This document shows, in pieces, positions 15,635 through 24,720 of a DNA stretch of 64,000 bases. Source of the DNA: F23-D06 sp045130275 (GTDB lineage: Bacteria; Bacteroidota; Bacteroidia; Bacteroidales; WCHB1-69); the NCBI GenBank assembly GCA_045130275.1, contig JBGUPL010000081.1, positions 1 to 64,000 on the forward strand, written 5' to 3'. The position numbers and the translations under genes are program-made. The notes beneath the pieces were generated by a model that worked only from the letters and a program-made list of their open reading frames with translations, was not told where the DNA came from and made no database searches. Every line of letters begins with the position of its first letter. Positions within the stretch are counted from its first letter, which is position 1.

Positions 15635-15647
15635 TTTGGCATCTTTC

Positions 15648-17153
15648 ATGAATAAAAAGTGGATTCTTGGGCTTTGCATCCTTTTCGGATGGGCGTTCTG
15701 CCAGGCTCAGGACTCCACTTTTTTGCATGATTACAAAATATTTTATTATCCATCCGGCGTGAAGTCGAGCGAAGGCCGTATGGTCGATGGCAAACCCGAT
15801 GGCTGGTGGAAATCTTACAATGAAAAAGGCATTCTCGTCTCCGAAGGGAACCGTAAGGATTTCCTCCTCGACAGTTTGTGGAAATTCTACAACGATGATG
15901 CTTCCTTGCGCATGACCGTGCATTACAAGGAGGATATGAAAGAAGGAGAACAGATTGTCTATCAGAAAGATGGATACACTGTGACACGCTGGCGGCAGGA
16001 CACGATTGTCGGCAGTGTGGACACTTACGATACAAACAAGACACGTCGGAAGACGATACCGTATTTTAACGGGCTGCCGCACGGGTTGGCCAAGGAATTC
16101 AACGACACGGGGCTCGTGGTGGCTGTGACCAAGTACTATCGTGGCATCCAGAGCCGACGGGAGGTCATAAACCGTACCGACAAGTTCGGTCTCAAGCAGG
16201 GAAGCTGGAAGTATTTCTGGGATAACGGTAATTTGAAGGTCGAGGCGCAGTACCTCAACGATAAAAAGCACGGTTTTTTCAAGTATTATGACGAGAATGG
16301 TGACTTTCTGTACGTGGAGAAATACGAAAACGATCAGTTGGTGAAGGATGCGAAGGAAACCAAGCAGATGGAGCGGCGTCAAACCTACCATTCAAACGGG
16401 CAGGTGGCCATCGCCGCCACCTACTACAACGGACGTCCTGATGGCGTTCGGCGTGACTTCGACTCCACCGGCAAGATTATAAACGGCTATCTTTACGAGG
16501 ATGGTTGGCTCCGTTACGAAGGCATCACCGATCTCAACGGACTGCGGCAGGGTATATGGAAGGAATATTACCCTACAGGCGAACTGCGCTCCATGGGCAA
16601 ATACAAGAATTCCAAGCCGGTAGGGGAGTGGAATTTCTATTTCACCGACAAAACTGTCGAGATAACAGGTGCTTACAACAACAAAGGTCAGAAAATCGGG
16701 GAATGGTTATGGTTTTACCCGACGGGTGATACTATGACGGTGGCCAACTATGAGGATGGCGAATTGGAGGGGCGTTATGTAGATTATGATGAGGAGGCAC
16801 ACCCGGTCACGCAGGGACAATATACGGCTGGTTATGAAGAAGGGACGTGGCTGTTTAGGAATGGTATGTCTTATGAGACAGGTCGTTATGAGGGTGGGCT
16901 TCGTGAAGGAACCTGGAAATCTTGGTTTGAGAACGGAAAGCAAGCCTCCGAAATCCAATACACAGATGATGTCCTGGATGGAAAATATGTCTTGTATTGG
17001 GAAAACGGCAATATCCGGTTGACGGGAAAATACGAAAACGGCCTTCAGGAGGGCGTCTGGCAGTCGTATGACGAAGAGGGGGCTCAGTCCATAACCACCT
17101 TGTTCAAAGCAGGTAAAGAATTAAAATGGAATAATTATACAATAAAAGATTAG
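15648..17153 (+). CDS. Secreted MORN-repeat protein (YwqK-like)
   Basis: 501 residues from the ATG at 15648, which starts a signal peptide (MNKKWILGLCILFGWAFCQAQ). The rest is built of roughly a dozen or more ~22-24-residue MORN_2-type repeats of the form YYPSGxxxxEGxxxxGKxDGxW, e.g. YYPTGELRSMGKYKNSKPVG and WENGNIRLTGKYENGLQEG. Such repeats form an extended beta-sheet and often bind ligands or membranes; automated names call them 'YwqK antitoxin', which has little support. Envelope location is likely. It follows a lipoprotein gene by 13 bp and precedes a lytic transglycosylase with its own promoter. Confidence 0.8.
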   Translation: MNKKWILGLCILFGWAFCQAQDSTFLHDYKIFYYPSGVKSSEGRMVDGKPDGWWKSYNEKGILVSEGNRKDFLLDSLWKFYNDDASLRMTVHYKEDMKEGEQIVYQKDGYTVTRWRQDTIVGSVDTYDTNKTRRKTIPYFNGLPHGLAKEFNDTGLVVAVTKYYRGIQSRREVINRTDKFGLKQGSWKYFWDNGNLKVEAQYLNDKKHGFFKYYDENGDFLYVEKYENDQLVKDAKETKQMERRQTYHSNGQVAIAATYYNGRPDGVRRDFDSTGKIINGYLYEDGWLRYEGITDLNGLRQGIWKEYYPTGELRSMGKYKNSKPVGEWNFYFTDKTVEITGAYNNKGQKIGEWLWFYPTGDTMTVANYEDGELEGRYVDYDEEAHPVTQGQYTAGYEEGTWLFRNGMSYETGRYEGGLREGTWKSWFENGKQASEIQYTDDVLDGKYVLYWENGNIRLTGKYENGLQEGVWQSYDEEGAQSITTLFKAGKELKWNNYTIKD

Positions 17154-17174
17154 GCTTCACGTTAAAAAAAATCG

Positions 17175-17182
17175 TATCTTTG
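17175..17182 (+). promoter_or_regulatory. -7 element for lytic transglycosylase
   Basis: TATCTTTG, 107 bp before the ATG at 17290, leaving a ~100-nt A/T-rich leader. Confidence 0.55.
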
Positions 17183-17289
17183 TGGCCTTGAATTGCGGTC
17201 TGTTGATCCCTTTTATGGAAACAGATTTTTCTTTTTTGATGATAAGGATTTACAATATCCTGATCTTCAATGTTTTATAATTTTGAAAT

Positions 17290-18921
17290 ATGAGATTTAG
17301 AATACTGATAGTTATCTTGTTATGTGGATTAATGTGGAATATGAATGCGCAGAATGGCGGTCCGGCATTGTCGGATTCTTCGGTTTCCAAGGCCGCGCAG
17401 GAGAGTTTGGAGATTTTCACCCGTAACGAGATTCGTCTGATGGATTCCTTGTTGAATGTCTGGTATGTGAAACGCGACTTGGCATCCCAAAACTCAGTGC
17501 TTTCCAAACTCACGGACGACACCACGAAATATGACAACAATGACACGTTGATTTATAAACGGTTGAGTGCTATCGAGACGCCGATTCAGGTGGCTTACAA
17601 CGATAAAGTGAAGCGTTTCATCGAACTTTACTCTGTGCAACGCCAGCGTAGCTCTTCCGTGATTTTGGGTTTGGCGCAGTACTATTATCCCTGGATGAAG
17701 GCCATTTTCGACAAGTATGACTTGCCCGAGGAGTTGGTCTATATCACCATTATCGAATCTGCATTGAACCCCACGGCTGTCTCTCCGGCGGGTGCCACTG
17801 GCATCTGGCAGTTCATGTACGGCACGGGTAAACTTTATGGGCTTGAGGTTACCTCATACGTGGATGACCGTCGTGACCCTTACAAAGCCACGGACGCTGC
17901 CGCCCGCCATTTCCGTGACCTGTACAGAATTTTCGGCGACTGGGGACTGGCCATTTCCGCCTATAACTGCGGTGCGGGTAATGTCCGGAAAGCCATACAA
18001 CGCTCCGGCGGCAAAACGGATTTCTGGGGTGTCTATCCTTATCTTCCCCGTGAAACGCAAAACTATTTTCCGGCCTTTATCGGAGCTATGTATATGATGA
18101 CCTACCATAACCTTTATGGCATCCAGCCGGCGACAATTTCTATTCCTTTGGATGTGGACACTATCATGGTAAACAAAGAGACTCATTTTCAACAGATTGC
18201 CAATGTGCTGAATGTCAGTTACGATGAAATCAAGTCCCTTAATCCCCAATACAAAAAGGACATTGTCCCGGCCTTTAACCAACCGATGCCTGTGCGACTC
18301 CGTTCCAAAGATATCTTGCAGTACATCGCCCTGGCCGACTCCATCCCGAATTACAACTATGACACTTATTTCAACCCGACAAAAGATTTGAACGTAGTAG
18401 CTGCGAGTGGTTCGGCGTCCGACGATGGAATGATGATTGTCCAAAAAACACCGAACAAGTATCATACGGTCAGAAAGGGAGAAACGCTGGGAAAGATTGC
18501 CTCCAAATATCGTACAACTGTCGGTAATTTGAAAGCAATGAATCATTTGCGGAGCACGAATTTGCGTGTCGGACAAAAATTGATCGTGAAAAAAGGCACG
18601 ACGGTGAAGGTTCCTAATCCGAACGCAAAGCCTACCGCACAAGATTCCACGCAGGTGATCGCCGGCAACGTGTCTGCCGACTCCTCTTCCGCAGCGAAAA
18701 GTGATACGATAGGCGGTCCCGTGCCTGTCAAGCCGCAACCGGTAATCCAACCTGTCAAGCCGCAGCCGAGCTATACCTCCTACACGATCCGTCAAGGCGA
18801 CACCCTGACCTCCATCGCCAGACGATACGGAACTACCGCCAACGATATCGCCCAATACAACAAATTGACCAACATGGATGCTATCAAGGCGGGACAGAAA
18901 ATAAGAATCCCGAAAAAGTAG
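17290..18921 (+). CDS. mltD: Membrane-bound lytic murein transglycosylase, MltD-like with LysM
   Basis: 543 residues. Signal peptide (MRFRILIVILLCGLMWNMNAQ), then an SLT (goose-lysozyme-like) domain at about 135-280 with the catalytic Glu156 in IIESALNPTAVSPAGATG and the AYNCGAGNVRKAI motif. Two C-terminal LysM repeats follow (YHTVRKGETLGKIASKY near 395 and YTIRQGDTLTSIARRYG near 500), separated by a Pro/Lys linker. It cleaves peptidoglycan to 1,6-anhydro-muropeptides in the periplasm, anchored through LysM. No lipobox is seen, unlike E. coli MltD. Confidence 0.9.
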   Translation: MRFRILIVILLCGLMWNMNAQNGGPALSDSSVSKAAQESLEIFTRNEIRLMDSLLNVWYVKRDLASQNSVLSKLTDDTTKYDNNDTLIYKRLSAIETPIQVAYNDKVKRFIELYSVQRQRSSSVILGLAQYYYPWMKAIFDKYDLPEELVYITIIESALNPTAVSPAGATGIWQFMYGTGKLYGLEVTSYVDDRRDPYKATDAAARHFRDLYRIFGDWGLAISAYNCGAGNVRKAIQRSGGKTDFWGVYPYLPRETQNYFPAFIGAMYMMTYHNLYGIQPATISIPLDVDTIMVNKETHFQQIANVLNVSYDEIKSLNPQYKKDIVPAFNQPMPVRLRSKDILQYIALADSIPNYNYDTYFNPTKDLNVVAASGSASDDGMMIVQKTPNKYHTVRKGETLGKIASKYRTTVGNLKAMNHLRSTNLRVGQKLIVKKGTTVKVPNPNAKPTAQDSTQVIAGNVSADSSSAAKSDTIGGPVPVKPQPVIQPVKPQPSYTSYTIRQGDTLTSIARRYGTTANDIAQYNKLTNMDAIKAGQKIRIPKK

Positions 18922-18965
18922 TTGTTTTTCGCTGTATCGTACTTGTCTGATACAAATCAGCGGCT

Positions 18966-20489
18966 ATGGGCGTAGTCATAAAACAGAGCATTAAGGGTAC
19001 CCTGGTCAATTATTTGGGAATCGTCATCGGTTTCCTCACCACCTTTTTTATTGTTACTAAATATCTGACCCAAGAGGAAATCGGCCTCAGTCGCGTGCTT
19101 ATTGATGCAGGTATTCTGTTTGCCAGTTTCGCTCAACTCGGCACCAGTTCGTCCATTATCCGTTTTTTTCCCTATTTCAAAGACGAGAACGAAAAACATC
19201 ACGGCTTTTTCTTTTGGACATTGATCGTCCCAATTGTCGGTTTCTTTCTCTTTTTCATTGTGGCAAAATGTTTGGAAGGTACGATAATCCAGACATTTTC
19301 GAAGAATTCCGAACTTTTTGTCAATTATTACCGATTTGTATTCCCCTTGTCGGTGTTTATGCTTTACCAGTCGGTGTTCGAGGCAAACGCCAATGTGCTG
19401 ATGCGCATCGTCGTGCCGAAATTCGTGCGCGAGGTGGGTGTGCGTGCCGGATTGCTGCTCACGTATCTTTTATACGGCTATTGGCATGTCATCGACTTGG
19501 ACGGGCTTATCATAGGGATATGCATTACCTATTTCATTGCTGCGCTCGTTGACTTTTTCTATCTGCTTACCTTAGATAAAATTTCATTCAAACCTGATTT
19601 CAAGATACTTACAAAACCGTTGTTGAAGGATTTCGGTTTTTACACGCTCTTTATGCTGTTGAATGCGGTCACAGTGAATGTGATGCCGCTGTTGAACACC
19701 TTTTTTGTCAGTGCGGGGATGGGGCTCTCTTTCACTGGTATATATGCTATTGCTAACTACATTGCTACAGTTGTGGAGATACCGAACCGCTCGCTCAATG
19801 CCATTGTGCAGCCGGAAATCTCCGAATCAATCAAGAATAACGATATTCAAAGAGCCGAAAAACTTTGTAAATCAGTGTCTTTGCACCTGATGCTTTCCAG
19901 CGCTCTTATCTTCCTCATTATATGGATTAACCTTGATGCACTGTTCTTGCTGCTGCCCAACGGCGAGATGTATGAGGCCGGCAAGAGTGTGGTGCTGATT
20001 CTCTGTTTCGCCAAGTTCTTCAATTCCACCTTGTTTGTCAGCTCCAGTGCCCTCAACTATTCCAAATACTACTATTGGTCATTGGCATTCACAATAATGC
20101 TCACCGCATTGGCTGTCTTGCTTAACGTGCTGTTGATCCCGCGCTTCGGTATGAATGGCGCCGCCATGTCGCATCTCCTTTCTTATCTGACATTCTACCT
20201 CTGTCTTCTGCTCATAGTTCGTCTTAAGATGAATATCAACATTTTGTCAATGGCGCAGCTTAAGGTTTTGGTTCTTGTCGCGGGGCTGTTATTGCTGAAC
20301 TTCGGATGGGCAAAAAGCGTAGCTCCGCTGTTTATGAAGCTGCCGTTCTCTATGACGGTTAACGCGATAGTGGATGCAGTGGTGAAAAGTACAGTCTTGC
20401 TTGTCGTCTCCGCCGGGGTTTGTTACTTTTGGAGTATCTCGGAAGAGGTGAACCGTTTATTGCGCAAGATGCTTAGGATTAAGCAGTAG
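18966..20489 (+). CDS. Lipopolysaccharide/oligosaccharide flippase (Wzx-like)
   Basis: 507 residues with about 14 hydrophobic helices. The N-terminus (IKQSIKGTLVNYLGIVIGFL, then TKYLTQEEIGLSRVLIDAG) is typical of the polysaccharide-biosynthesis (MOP) flippase family, in which the first helix starts with 'Tlxxylgxxlgfl' and 'LtpeelGl'. It would move undecaprenyl-linked sugars across the inner membrane. No glycan cluster surrounds it, so it may be an orphan Wzx or a lipid-II-type flippase. It follows the transglycosylase by 44 bp in the same direction and may be co-transcribed. Confidence 0.82.
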   Translation: MGVVIKQSIKGTLVNYLGIVIGFLTTFFIVTKYLTQEEIGLSRVLIDAGILFASFAQLGTSSSIIRFFPYFKDENEKHHGFFFWTLIVPIVGFFLFFIVAKCLEGTIIQTFSKNSELFVNYYRFVFPLSVFMLYQSVFEANANVLMRIVVPKFVREVGVRAGLLLTYLLYGYWHVIDLDGLIIGICITYFIAALVDFFYLLTLDKISFKPDFKILTKPLLKDFGFYTLFMLLNAVTVNVMPLLNTFFVSAGMGLSFTGIYAIANYIATVVEIPNRSLNAIVQPEISESIKNNDIQRAEKLCKSVSLHLMLSSALIFLIIWINLDALFLLLPNGEMYEAGKSVVLILCFAKFFNSTLFVSSSALNYSKYYYWSLAFTIMLTALAVLLNVLLIPRFGMNGAAMSHLLSYLTFYLCLLLIVRLKMNINILSMAQLKVLVLVAGLLLLNFGWAKSVAPLFMKLPFSMTVNAIVDAVVKSTVLLVVSAGVCYFWSISEEVNRLLRKMLRIKQ

Positions 20490-20536
20490 AGCCGGGTAAA
20501 CAACGGAGTCGGCATCGGCGGCACGACACTGTAAAC

Positions 20537-21889
20537 CTACACCTCAAATTTCAGCCGTTCACCTCGGGATTCCTCGTTAATCCGCCCGTTTTCGAATACT
20601 AAATTTCCGTTGACAAACGTATGGGTCACTTTGGTGTGCGTTGTCATTCCGTCATATGGAGTCCAACCGCATTTGTAAAAGATATTCTCGTTGGAAATCA
20701 GTTCGTTGGCAGCCATATCCACAATAGCCAAGTCGGCAAAGTAGCCTTCCCGGATAAATCCTCTGCGCTTAATGTGGTACAGTGTGGCCGGATTGTGGCA
20801 CATCAGTGTTACCAAATCGGCCAAAGTCAACCCGTTGCGTTTGAAATTGTCGGCCATCAGCGCGAAGTTGTGCTGAATGGAGGGAAATCCTGACTTTGCG
20901 GTGAAGTAGCTGTCCGTGAACTTTTCTTCGTGCAGATGAGGGGCGTGGTCGGAACCGATAGTGTTGATATAGCCATCTTTCACTCCCCGCCAAAGCGCGA
21001 GTTTGTCGTTCGCCGACTTGATGGCAGGATTGCATTTGATGGCAAAGCCGAAATGGGCGTAATCACGGTCGTCAAACAGCAAGTAGTGAGGACAAGTTTC
21101 GGCAGTTATCTTTCTGTCAATCAACGGGATATTGGGGTCGAACAGCAATAGCTCCGCCCGAGTGGAGATATGCATGACGTGTAACCGCGCACCTGTTTTC
21201 TTTGCCAATTTCACTGCCTTTTCCGTGGAACGGTAGCAGGCTTCTTCGGTGCGCACGAACGGGTGGATGCCTGCATCGGGCACTATTTCGTGGTGGTCGG
21301 TTAATTCTTTATAATGTTGTGTGTTACGTTTGATGATAACTTCATCTTCACAGTGTGCGGCAATCAGGCACGGCGATTCACGGAAGAGCGTTTCCAATAC
21401 AGCCTCCTTGTCCACGAGCATATTGCCTGTGCTGGAACCCATGAACAGTTTAACGCCGCAAACTTTTGAGGGGTCGGTTTTCACGATTTCATCAAGATTG
21501 TCGTTTGTCGCGCCGATATAGAACGAGTAATTGGCCAACGATTTCTCGGATGCGAGGTCGAATTTTTCCTGTAAAAGGGCTTGTGTAGTGGTCTGTGGAA
21601 TGGTGTTGGGCATCTCCATGAAAGAGGTCACACCGCCCGCGACCGCCGCCCGGCTCTCGCTGTAGATGTCGGCCTTGGCAGTCATCCCGGGTTCCCGAAA
21701 ATGCACATGTTCGTCTATCACGCCGGGAATCAGATACTTGCCCCTGGCATCGACAACTTGCGCGTTGCCCGCATCAAAATGGTCATCGTCATGGACAATT
21801 TTGGCAATGATACCATCTTTAATATAAAGGTGAGCGCTAAATGTCTCACCTTCGTTTACTATTATTGCGTTTTTGATGAAATAGTTCAT
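20537..21889 (-). CDS. pyrC: Dihydroorotase (amidohydrolase)
   Basis: 450 residues from the ATG at 21889 (MNYFIKNAIIVNEG), preferred over the first ATG at 21937 because it gives the normal beta-strand start of the amidohydrolase family. The HVHFREPG motif provides metal-binding His61 and His63, and GSDHAPH supplies the catalytic Asp. It belongs to the class I dihydroorotase type and converts carbamoyl-aspartate to dihydroorotate. pyrI-pyrB lie 19 kb away, so the pathway is not clustered. Related hydantoinases or allantoinases are alternatives but fit the motif set less well. Confidence 0.88.
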   Translation of the reverse strand: MNYFIKNAIIVNEGETFSAHLYIKDGIIAKIVHDDDHFDAGNAQVVDARGKYLIPGVIDEHVHFREPGMTAKADIYSESRAAVAGGVTSFMEMPNTIPQTTTQALLQEKFDLASEKSLANYSFYIGATNDNLDEIVKTDPSKVCGVKLFMGSSTGNMLVDKEAVLETLFRESPCLIAAHCEDEVIIKRNTQHYKELTDHHEIVPDAGIHPFVRTEEACYRSTEKAVKLAKKTGARLHVMHISTRAELLLFDPNIPLIDRKITAETCPHYLLFDDRDYAHFGFAIKCNPAIKSANDKLALWRGVKDGYINTIGSDHAPHLHEEKFTDSYFTAKSGFPSIQHNFALMADNFKRNGLTLADLVTLMCHNPATLYHIKRRGFIREGYFADLAIVDMAANELISNENIFYKCGWTPYDGMTTHTKVTHTFVNGNLVFENGRINEESRGERLKFEV

Positions 21890-21936
21890 TAGTGACTTGT
21901 GAATAGTGATTATCATTCTCAATTCATAATTCATCA

Positions 21937-22755
21937 TTAGAACCGTCCGCCGGCGCCGCCACCGCCGAAGCCGCCGCCACCGCCAAAACCACCAAAGCCG
22001 CCGCCGAATCCACCTCCGAAGTCGCCACCAAAGCCTCCTCCGAAGCCGCCGCGTCCGCTTCCGTAGTCGGTCCAGATGTTACCGCCATAATGGGAAGGTG
22101 GATAGAAAGTGCCGCCGCCAGTATTTCCGTTGGTGAAGCCGTTTTTGCTGTGTTTGGAGAACCAGATGAAGACAATGACGATGACGATAATGAAGAAAAT
22201 AGCCAAGACAAGTTCTGCTGTATCGTCGTCATCGTCGTACAGCCGTTCCACGCTGATTTCACCCGCCGCCAGCGGCAGAATATAGGCCAATGCAGAATCA
22301 ATCGCCGCATTGTAGTCGCCTTCACGCAGGGCGGGCATCATCTTCGTTTCAATGATGCGTTTCGCAATGGCGTCGGGTATGGCACCTTCCAAGTCGTAGC
22401 CGACCGAGATATAGACTTCACCGGAGGTTTCGTTTCGCGGCTTCAGCAACAGCACGACGCCATTGCGCTTGTCGGCGGAGCGCACGCCCCATTGGTCGCC
22501 TATCTCGTATGCGAACTCTGCGGCCGTGAGGTCTCCTAAGTCATTGACAGTCACCACACAGATTACGTTGGTGGTGGAATCGTTGAAGGCGACGAGACGG
22601 TACTCCTTCTCCCTGATTTCTTCCGGGGTGAGGATGCCGGCAAGGTCGTTGACCAACCGCGGCGGGTTGGGAGCAGGAGGTATGACATCCTTCCTTCCCG
22701 CCGCGCAAGTCCAAACTGCCGCTAGGGCGAATAATATGATTATCAGGCGTTTCAA
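21937..22755 (-). CDS. TPM-domain membrane protein (YgcG-like)
   Basis: 272 residues. Signal peptide (MKRLIIILFALAAVWTCAA), then a TPM domain (about 30-160) starting PPRLVNDLAGILTPEEIREKE with VNDLAG and YISVGYDLEGAIPD motifs. A membrane segment (about 181-200) follows, then a C-terminal tail of about 40 residues that is almost only Gly and Phe (GGFGGGFGGDFGGGFGG pattern). TPM proteins are paired with LemA in many bacteria, as here (LemA 17 bp upstream). The Gly-rich tail is probably a flexible, cytosolic low-complexity segment. Molecular role not settled. Confidence 0.88.
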   Translation of the reverse strand: MKRLIIILFALAAVWTCAAGRKDVIPPAPNPPRLVNDLAGILTPEEIREKEYRLVAFNDSTTNVICVVTVNDLGDLTAAEFAYEIGDQWGVRSADKRNGVVLLLKPRNETSGEVYISVGYDLEGAIPDAIAKRIIETKMMPALREGDYNAAIDSALAYILPLAAGEISVERLYDDDDDTAELVLAIFFIIVIVIVFIWFSKHSKNGFTNGNTGGGTFYPPSHYGGNIWTDYGSGRGGFGGGFGGDFGGGFGGGFGGFGGGGGFGGGGAGGRF

Positions 22756-22772
22756 GACTGTTGAGGTTTCAG

Positions 22773-23372
22773 TTAGTTGAAGTTGAATTCCACTTCGGGA
22801 GCTTTGTCAGCACCTTCGGAAGCCTTGAAATAGCCTTTCTTGTCAAAGTTGAACAGCCCGGCAATGATATTGTTCGGGAAACTGCGGATATAGCTGTTGT
22901 AGTCGTTTACAGTTTCGTTGAATTTGCCGCGTGCCACAGCGATGCGGTTCTCCGTACCTTCCAACTGGGCCTGTAGTTCCAGAAAGTTTTGGTTAGCCTT
23001 CAGCTCAGGATAGCGTTCTACAACCACCATCAAGCGGCTCAAGGCAGAACTCAGCTGGTCTTGTGCGGCCTGGAACTTGGCGATCGATTCTTCGGTGAGG
23101 TTGCTAGGATCCACTTGTACGGACGAGGCTTTTGCGCGGGCGTTGATCACAGCCTCCAGGGTTCCTTTTTCATAGTCGGCCGCCCCTTGCACAGTCTTTA
23201 CCAAGTTGTTGATCAGGTCCATACGGCGTTGGTAGGCGTTCTCTACGTCAGCCCAAGCTTGCGAGCAGCTTTCGTCTTTCGCAACCATTTTGTTGTACGG
23301 TTTCACAAGTATGGCACCCAAAACGACCAGGATACCTAAAATAATCAGGATAGTTTTTAAAATTTTTCCCAT
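22773..23372 (-). CDS. lemA: LemA family protein
   Basis: 199 residues. N-terminal membrane anchor (about 5-25, ILKTILIILGILVVLGAILV) followed by the conserved LemA helical region NKMVAKDESCSQAWADVENAY, QRRMDLINNLVKTVQGAADYE, and YPELKANQNFLELQAQLEGT near 125-145. LemA proteins are inner-membrane helical proteins with the bulk outside the cytosol; their function is uncertain, often linked to TPM proteins, as in this operon. Confidence 0.92.
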   Translation of the reverse strand: MGKILKTILIILGILVVLGAILVKPYNKMVAKDESCSQAWADVENAYQRRMDLINNLVKTVQGAADYEKGTLEAVINARAKASSVQVDPSNLTEESIAKFQAAQDQLSSALSRLMVVVERYPELKANQNFLELQAQLEGTENRIAVARGKFNETVNDYNSYIRSFPNNIIAGLFNFDKKGYFKASEGADKAPEVEFNFN

Positions 23373-23385
23373 TGTTTTTAAGATT

Positions 23386-24669
23386 TTAATGTGAATATTC
23401 TCGTTTGTTTTGTAGAGACGCCTCTGGGCGCGACTCTACGGATTGATGAATTTGTTCATATATAAGGTTCACCGCGCCCGAATTTTGCTCTACATACTCT
23501 TGGCAGATGTCACAGACGTTGTGATAATAGTCAGGATTCTTCTCATTTTCAAATTCTTCCAAAATATCGGCCATTCTATCGGCGGAATTGACAGAAAATG
23601 CCCCTCTCAGTTCCACCAACTGTACGGCTTCGTTGAAATGGTCATAGTGAGGGCCAAAGAAAATAGGTTTTCCATATACAGCCGCTTCCAGAATGTTGTG
23701 CAGCCCAGTCTTGAACGCCCCGCCGATGTAAGAAACGGTACTGTATTGGTAAAGGCGGTTCAAGATGCCAATGGTGTCGATGATAAACACTTGAGCATCA
23801 GTTAAGTTGCTCTCTTCTTTGGACGAGTACAAGGCGGTTTTATATGCGGCGAAGGTTTGCTTCACTTCTGGGGTTCTGCTGATTTCGTGGGGTGCCACAA
23901 CCAGTTTATACTCAGGAAAATGCTGCAATAATTGTGCCAGCAACTGTTCGTCCGGTCCCCAAGTGCTGCCTGCCACGATGACTTTTTTGTCTTGCCGGAA
24001 AGTTTCCATAAAATCAAACGGTTGCACTTGCGCGGCAATGGCTTTCACACGATCGAAGCGGGTGTCACCGCAAACGGTAACTTGCTGTATTTTAATGCTC
24101 TCCAATAGCTGCTTCGATTTTTCCGTCTGTACGAAAAAATGCGTGGCTTGCTGCAGTTGCTTGGCAAACCAGCGACCACAGGGTTTAAAGAAATGCTGGC
24201 TATCTCTGAAAATCGCACTAATATAGTAGAATGGTATGGACTGTTGATGCAATTGTTGCATGAAGTTGTACCAAAACTCGTATTTCACAAAAATGGCCGT
24301 CTTGGGTTGCACGATGTCGAGGAACTTTCTTGCATTGCGAGGCAAATCCAACGGCAAATAGAAATTGTAGTCAGCAAGGGGCTTTTTTATGGCCTGCGCA
24401 TAGCCTGACGGCGAAAAATAAGTTGTAATTATTTCAGTTTCAGGTTGTTCTTGCTTAATCTTCTCAATGAGCGGTTTGGCCTGTTCGTATTCTCCTAATG
24501 AAGCGCAATGCACCCACACCGGGGACTGTTTTCCGGCAAAGGTTTGCTCCAGCTCGGAGAACAAGTCCTTACGGCCGCGCACCCACTGCCGTGCCTTTTC
24601 GTTGAAAAGCGCCGCCACTCGGATGCCGAGCCCGTAAAACCAAATCCCTATGGTGTAGATTAAGCGCAT
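23386..24669 (-). CDS. waaA: 3-deoxy-D-manno-octulosonic acid (Kdo) transferase
   Basis: 427 residues. WaaA adds Kdo from CMP-Kdo to lipid IVA at the inner-membrane inner face. The N-terminal anchor (LIYTIGIWFYGLGIRVAALF) is followed by WVHCASLGEYEQAKPLIEKI (catalytic Glu region of the 'GE' motif), then FVKYEFWYNFM and the second domain with VVAPHEISR and SYIGGAFKTGLHNILEAAVY, HNILEaa being the GT-B sugar-nucleotide site. The last ~20 residues (about SVESRPEASLQNKREYSH) are encoded by a family D palindrome and look like an addition to the fold. First gene of the waaA-lemA-TPM group. Confidence 0.93.
   Translation of the reverse strand: MRLIYTIGIWFYGLGIRVAALFNEKARQWVRGRKDLFSELEQTFAGKQSPVWVHCASLGEYEQAKPLIEKIKQEQPETEIITTYFSPSGYAQAIKKPLADYNFYLPLDLPRNARKFLDIVQPKTAIFVKYEFWYNFMQQLHQQSIPFYYISAIFRDSQHFFKPCGRWFAKQLQQATHFFVQTEKSKQLLESIKIQQVTVCGDTRFDRVKAIAAQVQPFDFMETFRQDKKVIVAGSTWGPDEQLLAQLLQHFPEYKLVVAPHEISRTPEVKQTFAAYKTALYSSKEESNLTDAQVFIIDTIGILNRLYQYSTVSYIGGAFKTGLHNILEAAVYGKPIFFGPHYDHFNEAVQLVELRGAFSVNSADRMADILEEFENEKNPDYYHNVCDICQEYVEQNSGAVNLIYEQIHQSVESRPEASLQNKREYSH
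23412..23439. repeat. Family D palindrome (GTAGAG...CTCTAC) inside waaA 3' end
   Basis: GTAGAG at 23412-23417 pairs with CTCTAC at 23434-23439, with further imperfect pairing inside (GACGC...GCGCG). It encodes the WaaA C-terminal residues SVESRPEASL. Similar palindromes are at 33074-33101 and 61257-61284. Confidence 0.6.
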
Positions 24670-24720
24670 TGTTTTGATTGGTGATTGGTGAGAAATGTTC
24701 TATTAACAAAGGTTATATGT

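Noticed and set aside
15648..17153. Antitoxin label for the MORN-repeat protein
   Set aside because: The protein is secreted with a signal peptide and many MORN_2 repeats, and no toxin gene accompanies it.
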